Shown piece after piece: positions 1-5,774 of a stretch of 6,228 nucleotides of DNA (within the stretch, counting starts at the first letter, position 1; each line of letters opens with the position of its first letter). Position numbers and translations under genes: made by a program. Source of the DNA: Pseudomonadota bacterium (lineage in GTDB: Bacteria > Pseudomonadota > Alphaproteobacteria > UBA828 > JAPUJA01); NCBI GenBank assembly GCA_027296525.1, contig JAPUJA010000183.1, positions 1 to 6,228 on the forward strand, read 5' to 3'. Under the pieces are notes generated by a model. That model had not been told where the DNA came from and made no database searches. It saw nothing but the letters and a program-made list of their open reading frames with translations.

Positions 1-60
1 GCGGAGCGGTGCGCCAAAGACGTTACCCACGTCGGCGACATAAACCGAGAGCGATTCCAT
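1..60 (-). CDS. 5' end of an unidentified gene downstream of hyuA (partial)
   Basis: An ATG at base 60 opens a frame that stays open for all 20 visible codons and runs off the left edge. The peptide begins MESLSVYVADVGNVFG, which reads like a real N-terminus, with a short hydrophobic beta-strand followed by a Gly-rich turn. I do not recognise the family and assign no function. The start lies 16 nt after the hyuA stop codon on the same strand, so it is probably the third gene of a hyuB-hyuA-X operon. No clear Shine-Dalgarno sequence precedes it, so translation may be coupled to hyuA. There is no nearby in-frame ATG, GTG or TTG start upstream. The chance that 20 open codons are accidental is not negligible; position and composition are the main support. 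Confidence 0.5.
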   Translation of the reverse strand, partial: MESLSVYVADVGNVFGAPLR

Positions 61-76
61 GTGAATGGAAATCGTT

Positions 77-2122
77 CTAGAGATTGGAAATGCGGATAAA
101 GCCGAAGTCGTCAATTTCAAGGCGTTGTTCTGGATGGACAAGCGTCGTTGACGTCGGCTCTTCAATAATGAGCGGGCCAACGGCTGCGAATCCCGGAGGC
201 AGACGGTCGCGCTCGTAAACGACGGTGCTATGAACGCCGTCATCGCCAAAGTCGACCCGGCGCTCTCCTTTCCGCGACGCCTCGACGGAACGACCATCAC
301 CCGTCAGCTTACGTAGTTTCGGACGCGGGACGTGCGCGGTGGCTGTGAGCCTATAGGTAACAAACTCCACAGGCGTGTCATCCAAGCGGAACGTGTAGGT
401 CCTCTCGTGAACGTTGTGAAAGTCGTCGATGATTGACTCCACCGTCGCATTGTTGAGATCGAGCGGGACCGTAACGGTGTGCTCCTGACCCAAGTAACGA
501 AGATCGATCCGTGTCTCATAGGCGATGTCGTGGGAGCTTGCCAGCGCGTGGGAGGCGAAGTATCGCGCGGCTTGTTCCTTGGAGCTGTCGAACAACGAGT
601 GGATGTGGTCGATCTGAACGTCCTCGGCGCGGCGCAGGACGGTCTGCATGAAATCCCGGCGCGGTTCGGTGGCGAGCATGCCCCAAGCGGAAAAAAGCCC
701 TGGATGCGTCGGGATAATGATCTCCTTGACGCCAAGCTCCCGACCGAGGGCGGACGCGTGCATCGCGCCCCCGCCACCCCCGACGATGAGGGCAAAATCA
801 CGCGGATCGTGCCCACGCTGGATGGACACAAGCTTAAGCGCGTTGATCATGTTCGCATCGACGGGTCGAATCACGGCGACGGCCGCCTCGTCGATTCCGC
901 AACGAAGACGCTCCGCAACCGGGGTCATCGCCTCACGCGCCTTCTCGATATCGAGACGAAATTGCCCGGCCGCAAAATAGTCGGGGTTCAGAACCCCTGT
1001 GATGAGCTTCGCGTCAGTGACGGTGGGTTCGGTTCCGCCGCGGGCGTAACAGGCCGGCCCCGGATCCGCTCCCGCACTCATGGGGCCGACCTTGAGGAGG
1101 CCCGCCTTATCGAACCATGCGATCGAGCCACCTCCCGCGCCAATTTCGACGATCTCGACCACAGGCACACGGAGCGGATAGCCGAACTGAGTGCGGCTCC
1201 ACTCCAATCTGTACTCGGTGCTGACTTTCGGTTTGCCATCCTCGATATCGGAGCATTTTGCCGTCGTGCCGCCGATATCCAGATAGATGACATTCGGCAA
1301 CCCGCAGATCGCGCCCACCAGGGCCGCCCCGTTGCATCCCGCAGCCGGGCCTGATTCCAACAGGGTTATGGGGTGCTCCTTGGCCCACTCGAAACTCGTG
1401 GTGCCACCATTGGACTGCATGGCCGAATAGGGGCAATCGATGCCGATATCACCAAGGGCAACCTCCAATTTTCCAAAATAGCGTTCCACGATGGGTTGGA
1501 CATACGCGTTCAACACAGTCGTGTTTGCGCGGTCGTACTCGCGCCAATCGCGCGTGATCGCGGAGGACGCGGTAACGGCCACGTTGGGCAGGTTGTCGCG
1601 CAAGAATGCTGCGCACTCTTCCTCATGGTTCGGTGCAATGTAGCTGTGAAGGAATTGGACGGCGATCGCCTCGACATCTTCCTCCCGACACCGCTCGACA
1701 ATCGATGCCAGATCATCACGATTGAGCGGCGTGAGCTCCTCACCCTCCGCGCTGACTCGTTCGCGGACTTCGAATCGGAGACGCCGGGGGACAAACGGAC
1801 GCTCCTTGTAGAAGCGCAGATTGTATAAATCAGGTCGATTGCCGCGTTGGATTTCAAGCACATCGCGGAACCCCGCTGTCGTCACGAGCGCCGTCTTGAC
1901 GCCTTTCCGTTCCGTGATGGCATTGATCACCGTCGTGCCGCCGTGAACGAAAAAACGAATCTCCTCCGGCGCTAAACCAGAAAGCTTCACCGTGTCGATG
2001 ACGCCCTCGGTCAGGTCGCTTGGCGTGGTCAGCAATTTCGCGGTCGTCAAGTCTCCGCTGGTTTCGTCGAAGTACACGAGATCGGTGAATGTTCCGCCGA
2101 TGTCGCTTGCAAGGCGGCCCAT
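77..2122 (-). CDS. hyuA: Hydantoinase/oxoprolinase family protein, subunit A
   Basis: This 681-residue cytoplasmic protein is the ATP-binding subunit of a HyuA/HyuB enzyme. Such enzymes use ATP to open cyclic amides (N-methylhydantoin, 5-oxoproline) or to activate ketones for carboxylation. The N-terminal domain has the phosphate-loop motif DIGGTFTD at residues 7-14 and HGGTTVINA at 60-68. The central domain has a second actin/ASKHA-type motif, DIGGTTAKC (282-290), then GAGGGSIAW (328-336), SAGADPGPACY (349-359) and GGTEPTVTDA (362-371). A Gly-rich loop, VGGGGGAMHA (447-456), follows; most relatives read FGG(A/G)GP here. The C-terminal domain contains LRYLGQEH (541-548) and ends near GPLIIEEPTSTT (649-660). 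Length and domain order are normal and nothing is broken. The ATG lies 1 nt after the hyuB stop, with an AGAAGG-like element about 11 nt upstream, so translational coupling is likely. The family is certain; the substrate is not. N-methylhydantoinase A, 5-oxoprolinase-like and ketone carboxylase subunits share all these motifs. Confidence 0.95.
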   Translation of the reverse strand: MGRLASDIGGTFTDLVYFDETSGDLTTAKLLTTPSDLTEGVIDTVKLSGLAPEEIRFFVHGGTTVINAITERKGVKTALVTTAGFRDVLEIQRGNRPDLYNLRFYKERPFVPRRLRFEVRERVSAEGEELTPLNRDDLASIVERCREEDVEAIAVQFLHSYIAPNHEEECAAFLRDNLPNVAVTASSAITRDWREYDRANTTVLNAYVQPIVERYFGKLEVALGDIGIDCPYSAMQSNGGTTSFEWAKEHPITLLESGPAAGCNGAALVGAICGLPNVIYLDIGGTTAKCSDIEDGKPKVSTEYRLEWSRTQFGYPLRVPVVEIVEIGAGGGSIAWFDKAGLLKVGPMSAGADPGPACYARGGTEPTVTDAKLITGVLNPDYFAAGQFRLDIEKAREAMTPVAERLRCGIDEAAVAVIRPVDANMINALKLVSIQRGHDPRDFALIVGGGGGAMHASALGRELGVKEIIIPTHPGLFSAWGMLATEPRRDFMQTVLRRAEDVQIDHIHSLFDSSKEQAARYFASHALASSHDIAYETRIDLRYLGQEHTVTVPLDLNNATVESIIDDFHNVHERTYTFRLDDTPVEFVTYRLTATAHVPRPKLRKLTGDGRSVEASRKGERRVDFGDDGVHSTVVYERDRLPPGFAAVGPLIIEEPTSTTLVHPEQRLEIDDFGFIRISNL

Positions 2123-2123
2123 G

Positions 2124-3905
2124 TCAGTGCTTGCCTTCTTGGCGCAACTTCGCGGTCGCCGTTTCGTTCACATGCGAACCGTCCGCGGTGATGGCGACGC
2201 CGTACTCGTCGCGCGCTTGCTCCGCGGTGATGTATTCGCTTCGCACTTCCTCTAGAACTTCGTCTGGCGGCCGCTCAAGCGGGTCACCGTAACCGCCGCC
2301 GCCGCCCGTATACATGCAAATGCGGTCGCCTCGCTTCATGATCGTGGTCGGTGCTCGAGCGGCGCGGCTCCGTTGGTTTTCCAAGTCGAGTTCGAAGAAG
2401 TTGCAGGAACCTTTTTTCCCGTTGTTGAGCGGCCATGGCTTTTCGATCGATCGCCCGAAGCTTGCCGACAAGACGGCGGTGTCCGAAAGAATCTCGTACT
2501 CGCGCACCGAGCCATAGCCGCCTCGATAGCGGCCCGCGCCGACGCCACCTTTGATGTTCAGCGCATATTGGTGGACCCGCAGAGGAAACTTGGCCTCGAG
2601 GAGTTCGACGGAATAGTTGAACGTGTCGCCATTGGTTATGGCGCTCGTCACGCAGTTTCCATCGCGTTCGTCCGTCGCTCCCCAGCCCACCATGCCGGGC
2701 TCGATGAGCACCCAAGGCTCCTGCTTTTCGCCGTCGATTCCACCCAACACGGTGACACAGAGGCTGTTGCTGCTTCCTGCGCTCACGCGGTGCGGCACGA
2801 TCGGAGCCAGGGCCTTCCACGCGAGTTCCGACGCTTGGCCAGTGCCCTCATAGTACCAACCGGTGGGCGCCGGTTTGGTGGCGGCGAAGACGATTCCATC
2901 GGGTGCGATGACATCGAGAGGCCGGAACCATCCTTCGTTCGAAGGAGCTTGAGGATCGACGATGGCTTTGAAAATGGTCTTGGCCGCCGAAATGAGCGCG
3001 CCCCTCGAACAGTTGACAGGGCCCTGAACCTGCGCGCAGGAGCCTGAATAGTCGAAGGTCATATGGTCGCCCGCGATGCAAACTCGAACCTTTGTCAGGA
3101 ATCGCTCTTCCGTGATGCCATCCCCGTCGATCCAATCGGTCGCTTCATAAACGCCGTCCGGCAACGCGGCCACCGCTTCGCGACTCACGCGTTCACTCGT
3201 CTCGAGGACGTGATGAAATGTTTGCTTGAGCACATCCGTTCCATATTTCTCGCAAAGCTCATGGATGCGTTTTTCGGCGATGCGGACAGCCGCAAGTTCC
3301 GCGTTTAAATCGCCAAGAGCCATCTTTGGAATACGGACATTCGCCGCGATCATCTCGAGAATGTCGTCCTGTTGAACACCCGCTTTGTACAAATAGATAC
3401 CTGGAAAACATATGCCTTCCTGGTAAATCTCGGTCGAATCGGCGGTAAGCGAGCCGGGAGACTTGCCGCCGACATCCGTCCAATGAGAAATGGAGATCGA
3501 GAAGGCGATGAGCTTATCGTCACGGAATATGGGCTTGATGACGCCGACGTCATTATAGTGTGTGCCGCCGGCGTAAGGATTGTTGAGCAGGTAGATATCG
3601 CCCGGCTGGATGCGGCCGGCAAATTTCTCAAGGATGAAATTAACCTGGATGGCGAAGGTGCCGGTGAAGACGGTGATTCCATTCGTCTGAGAGATGAGCT
3701 GGCCTTCTGCATCGCAAACACCGCATGCGAAATCGAGAACTTCGTAGATGACGGGGCTCATCGAGCTCCGCTTCAGAACGACCCCCATTTCGTCTGCTAT
3801 CGCGAGCAGCTTTCCGCGGATGATTTCGAGCGCGATCGTGTCGGTGGTGGTCCCGTCGTCGCGATGGCCGGATGCCGGGTGACTGTCGCGTGATCGCCTG
3901 TTCAT
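2124..3905 (-). CDS. hyuB: Hydantoinase/oxoprolinase family protein, subunit B
   Basis: This is the partner subunit of HyuA, 593 residues from the chosen start, and forms a single Hydantoinase_B domain. Family landmarks appear in order: IALEIIRGKLLAIADEMG (24-41), NNPYAGGTHYND (108-119), HWTDVGGKSPGS (141-152), GPVNCSRGAL (295-304), PSNEGWFRP (321-329), GAGRYRGGYG (456-465) and the C-terminal TGGGGGYGDP (533-542). The protein appears complete and soluble. I prefer the ATG at 3905, preceded by GGAAGG nine bases upstream. A farther ATG at 3980 adds 25 Arg/Gly-rich residues unlike the family's N-terminus, although it has a GAGG seven bases upstream. Even the shorter form carries about 20 polar residues before the conserved core. 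The gene precedes hyuA, the reverse of the commonly described A-B order, with a 1-nt gap. Expression may depend on the FNR-type box upstream (inference). The substrate cannot be assigned. Confidence 0.93.
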   Translation of the reverse strand: MNRRSRDSHPASGHRDDGTTTDTIALEIIRGKLLAIADEMGVVLKRSSMSPVIYEVLDFACGVCDAEGQLISQTNGITVFTGTFAIQVNFILEKFAGRIQPGDIYLLNNPYAGGTHYNDVGVIKPIFRDDKLIAFSISISHWTDVGGKSPGSLTADSTEIYQEGICFPGIYLYKAGVQQDDILEMIAANVRIPKMALGDLNAELAAVRIAEKRIHELCEKYGTDVLKQTFHHVLETSERVSREAVAALPDGVYEATDWIDGDGITEERFLTKVRVCIAGDHMTFDYSGSCAQVQGPVNCSRGALISAAKTIFKAIVDPQAPSNEGWFRPLDVIAPDGIVFAATKPAPTGWYYEGTGQASELAWKALAPIVPHRVSAGSSNSLCVTVLGGIDGEKQEPWVLIEPGMVGWGATDERDGNCVTSAITNGDTFNYSVELLEAKFPLRVHQYALNIKGGVGAGRYRGGYGSVREYEILSDTAVLSASFGRSIEKPWPLNNGKKGSCNFFELDLENQRSRAARAPTTIMKRGDRICMYTGGGGGYGDPLERPPDEVLEEVRSEYITAEQARDEYGVAITADGSHVNETATAKLRQEGKH

Positions 3906-3914
3906 CCTCTGCCG

Positions 3915-3920
3915 CCTTCC
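3915..3920 (-). promoter_or_regulatory. Ribosome binding site deciding the hyuB start
   Basis: On the minus strand GGAAGG, inside a longer purine-rich GGGGAAGG, lies nine bases before the ATG at 3905. It supports this start over the ATG at 3980. The rival has only a GAGG (3988-3991) seven bases upstream and encodes a non-conserved extension. Confidence 0.45.
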
Positions 3921-4106
3921 CCCTCGATCGAGACATTTCGCTCGTTCCGGACCGCCCGGGCCGCAGCGGGACCGCCACATTCTCTGGCCTCATGGCGCCG
4001 AGAACGAGTTGGAGTATAGCGCTTTCTGGCCCCCTTTGGAGCAAGGCGGCGCGCGAGCGCCCCGGCCCTCATGGGCGGGCTCATCGCATGGGAACCGAAT
4101 GCCGCT

Positions 4107-4112
4107 TGAATA
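4107..4112 (-). promoter_or_regulatory. Candidate -10 element for hyuBA
   Basis: On the minus strand the hexamer reads TATTCA, matching only the first three bases of the sigma-70 consensus TATAAT. Its support is its place: a start site about 7 bases downstream (near 4100) would put the centre of the FNR-type box at about -40, close to the -41.5 of class II FNR-activated promoters. Such promoters often have a poor -35. The leader to the start at 3905 would be about 195 nt. Confidence 0.3.
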
Positions 4113-4132
4113 GGCTTGCCCTAAGGAAAACG

Positions 4133-4146
4133 TTGATTGAAATCAA
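4133..4146. promoter_or_regulatory. FNR/Anr/FixK-type operator, perfect palindrome
   Basis: The sequence TTGATTGAAATCAA matches TTGAT-N4-ATCAA exactly, the consensus site for FNR-family (CRP/FNR superfamily) regulators responding to low oxygen in proteobacteria. Symmetry extends one base pair inward, giving a perfect 6+2+6 inverted repeat. A second short palindrome, CAATGAATTG (4144-4153), overlaps its right end. The box lies in the AT-richer part of the divergent region, and -10-like hexamers lie at about class II spacing on both sides, so one dimer could in principle serve both directions. A related regulator with the same half-site (Dnr, FnrL, FixK) is equally possible. The match is seen directly; binding and oxygen control are inferred. 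Confidence 0.65.
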
Positions 4147-4167
4147 TGAATTGTGCCTCCCAACGGA

Positions 4168-4173
4168 AATATT
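4168..4173 (+). promoter_or_regulatory. Candidate -10 element toward the M24 gene (FNR-dependent)
   Basis: The hexamer AATATT matches TATAAT at four of six positions. A start site near 4180 would place the FNR-type box centre at about -41. The resulting leader would be about 320 nt and would include the hairpin at 4432-4470. This is weak alone and supported mainly by spacing. Confidence 0.28.
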
Positions 4174-4339
4174 GCGTGAGAGGGTCTCGCTCCGAGGGAA
4201 TTGCGCTGAGCGGCGGGACGATCGGCTTGTCCTTCCTCGGTGCGGGGCGGGCCACTCCTTCTCGTTGCCTGAGCAGAGGATTTCCGGGGGAGCGAGCCGG
4301 CGCGCCTCTATGAGGCGTTGCCGAAGAGCGAAGGTGGGA

Positions 4340-4348
4340 TGCTATTGT
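4340..4348 (+). promoter_or_regulatory. Candidate extended -10 element for the M24 gene
   Basis: TGCTATTGT fits the extended -10 pattern TGnTATAAT with four of six matches in the hexamer. A TTGCCG at 4318-4323 could act as a -35, but the 19-bp spacer is long. A start site near 4355 would give a leader of about 150 nt. It is an alternative, or an addition, to the FNR-linked start farther upstream. Confidence 0.25.
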
Positions 4349-4431
4349 GGAGGTGGCAGCGGTTGGTGGACCCACGGTGCGATTGTGGGCAGACGGTTTT
4401 GTTTCAGGCGGGGCGTTTAACCAAGCGACCC

Positions 4432-4470
4432 TTCTCTCGCGACTCGCCAGAGGGCGAGGTCGAAAGAGAA
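4432..4470 (+). other. Long imperfect hairpin in the leader of the M24 gene
   Basis: The arms pair as follows: TTCTCT (4432-4437) with AGAGAA (4465-4470); a 2x2 internal loop (CG opposite AA); CGACTCGCC (4440-4448) with GGCGA-GTCG (4453-4462), with one bulged G at 4458; and a 4-nt AGAG loop. That gives fifteen base pairs in 39 nt. It ends 17 nt before the AGGAGG of the M24 gene. There is no T-run on either strand, so it is not a standard intrinsic terminator. It could be an mRNA-stabilising or translation-controlling stem, a protein-binding RNA site or an operator. The pairing is seen directly; the role is unknown. Confidence 0.6.
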
Positions 4471-4486
4471 TAGCTTGAACACGGCG

Positions 4487-4495
4487 TAGGAGGGG
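4487..4495 (+). promoter_or_regulatory. Strong ribosome binding site of the M24 gene
   Basis: TAGGAGGGG contains a full AGGAGG core ending 10 bases before the ATG at 4504. This fixes the start. Codon 3 is also ATG (4510) but would be 16 bases away. It is the best Shine-Dalgarno sequence in the window and suggests efficient translation once the upstream hairpin permits it. Confidence 0.8.
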
Positions 4496-4503
4496 AGAGA
4501 ACC

Positions 4504-5712
4504 ATGTCGATGAAGGTTTTTCCGAAAGAGGAATATGAGGCGCGCTGGGAGAAGGTCCATGGCGAGATGCGACGGCGCGGCTACGACACCGCCGTGATCT
4601 GGTCGCGGGGCGCCTGCACTTGGGATCGCTGCTCGAATCTGCTCTGGCTCGTGAATCATTTTTGTGGCCATCCGGCTCAAACGCCCGACAACTACCTTTG
4701 GCAAGGGAGAGGCCACAACGCCGTCATCATGCGCCCCGGCGAGGTGCCCGAGCTCCATATCGACGAGCTGCTCGAGCCCCACGACTGGATCGCGACGGAC
4801 AGGGTCGATTGGCATATGAACCCGATCAAGGGCGTCGCCGAGGCGCTCAATGAGAAGAGAATTTCCGGCAAGGTCGCCCTGGTGGGGACGGATTTTTTCC
4901 CGTGCAAATACATGGACATGCTCCGGGAGCTCACGCCCAAGATCGAGTGGACGCCCGAGGACGACCTCGTGAAGTCCGTCCAGCACGTCAAGAGCCCGCG
5001 GGAGCTCGACGTCTTCCGCGAAGCGGGCGACATCGTGACCAAGGGCATGAACCTCACGATGGAAGGCTTGGTCGCCGGAAAGCTGGAAGCCGAAGCCGCC
5101 GCCGACGGTGCCCGGGAGATCATCAAGCGGGGCGGAATGCCCTATATCATCCGTTGCGCCCACGGCACGGGCAAGGACCTGATCAACTTCGCCCGCTACC
5201 CCCTCACCGGCGCGGACTTCGAATCACCGCCCAAGAAGGGGGACATCGTTCGGGCGTGGCTCATGGGGCCCATGCGGCACGGCTATTATCTCGATCCGGG
5301 ACGAAGCGCGGTCTGCGGCGGCAAACCCACGAAGGAGCAAAGGGACTTGCTCGAGGCCTGCATCGGGATCGTCGAGGGCGTGATGAAGCTCATTCGCCCG
5401 GGCGTCTTGGCCCATGACCTCGCGCGCGAGGGCGACAGGATCGTGAAGGAGGCCGGCGGCGGGGAAACTGAGGATGCCGCCGCCACGCAGTGGCCGCTTT
5501 ACGGGCATCTTTGCGACCATATGTTCGAGAACCCGATGTACGGGCTGACGACCTGCGGGCCCGAGGAGACGCTGGAGGAGAACATGGTCTGCAGCTCGGA
5601 GGCGTTTCTGACCTGGGAGGGCGTGGGGGCCGTCGGCTTCGAGGAGAACCTGATCGTCACCAAGGACGGGCCTGAGGTCATCACCACCTCGCCCCTGCGC
5701 TTCTGGGACTAG
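4504..5712 (+). CDS. Peptidase M24/creatinase-like (pita-bread fold) protein
   Basis: This 402-residue cytoplasmic protein has the two-domain layout of aminopeptidase P, prolidase and creatinase: a creatinase-type N-terminal domain (about 10-160) and an M24 pita-bread domain (about 165-390). The link KSPRELDVFREAGDIV (163-178) is typical. Of the five usual metal ligands, Asp264 (in GYYLD), His335 (YGH), Glu366 (SSE) and Glu380 (GFEEN, before LIVT) align. The first Asp, expected seven residues before Gly260, is Leu253 (AWLMGP). The usual His-Tyr before the GD(I/L)V strand reads Arg231-Tyr232. Metal-dependent peptidase activity is therefore doubtful. Creatinase, which needs no metal, is a precedent for this fold hydrolysing non-peptide substrates, and the 'PM..GYY' spacing here resembles it from memory. 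The gene is divergent from hyuBA, with a strong ribosome binding site. Hand counts give about 65% GC against about 56% for hyuBA. Automated annotation would probably say Xaa-Pro peptidase; I am sure of the fold only. Confidence 0.88.
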   Translation: MSMKVFPKEEYEARWEKVHGEMRRRGYDTAVIWSRGACTWDRCSNLLWLVNHFCGHPAQTPDNYLWQGRGHNAVIMRPGEVPELHIDELLEPHDWIATDRVDWHMNPIKGVAEALNEKRISGKVALVGTDFFPCKYMDMLRELTPKIEWTPEDDLVKSVQHVKSPRELDVFREAGDIVTKGMNLTMEGLVAGKLEAEAAADGAREIIKRGGMPYIIRCAHGTGKDLINFARYPLTGADFESPPKKGDIVRAWLMGPMRHGYYLDPGRSAVCGGKPTKEQRDLLEACIGIVEGVMKLIRPGVLAHDLAREGDRIVKEAGGGETEDAAATQWPLYGHLCDHMFENPMYGLTTCGPEETLEENMVCSSEAFLTWEGVGAVGFEENLIVTKDGPEVITTSPLRFWD

Positions 5713-5774
5713 GGGACTAAGGCCGGGCGGGAGGCTCGCCGCGCCGGATGAAATTTATGGGAGGGACAGAAGAT

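Larger units (their letters stand above)
3906..4503. other. Divergent intergenic control region between hyuB and the M24 gene
   Basis: About 600 bp separate the two divergent start codons, long for a bacterial genome. Frames that cross it on either strand give Arg/Ser/Pro/Cys-rich peptides with no domain pattern, so I see no protein gene. The half nearest hyuB is GC-rich. An AT-richer island around 4105-4175 carries the FNR-type palindrome and flanking -10-like hexamers. The half nearest the M24 gene carries an extended -10-like element, a long hairpin and a strong ribosome binding site. A small RNA cannot be excluded, but there is no clear terminator to support one. Confidence 0.7.

Noticed and set aside
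479..1354. Long plus-strand open frame (291 codons) antisense to hyuA
   Set aside because: It mirrors hyuA codon structure, has no domain pattern, and hyuA motifs on the other strand are unambiguous.
2286..2310. GCC/GGC triplet run resembling a microsatellite
   Set aside because: It is the codons of the conserved Gly-rich TGGGGGYGDP motif of HyuB.
4048..4061. GGCGC-GCGA-GCGCC hairpin with a GNRA-type loop on the plus strand
   Set aside because: Five base pairs in very GC-rich DNA is expected by chance, and no adjacent element gives it a role.
4121..4375. Minus-strand 84-codon frame covering the FNR-type box
   Set aside because: Low-complexity Pro/Arg/Ala/Ser-rich product with no convincing ribosome binding site; it contains the palindrome itself.
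3872..4420. Plus-strand frame across the divergent region (182 codons)
   Set aside because: It overlaps the hyuB 5' end antisense, and the Arg/Cys/Ser-rich product has no recognisable domain. It also runs through the operator.
4417..5163. Minus-strand open frame (248 codons) antisense to the M24 gene
   Set aside because: It is a shadow frame of a GC-rich gene; the plus-strand frame has a strong ribosome binding site and M24 landmarks.
5713..5774. Possible bidirectional terminator between the M24 and MBL-fold genes
   Set aside because: Only a short GGCG/CGCC stem (5726-5729 with 5737-5740) is present, and neither strand has a T-run after it.
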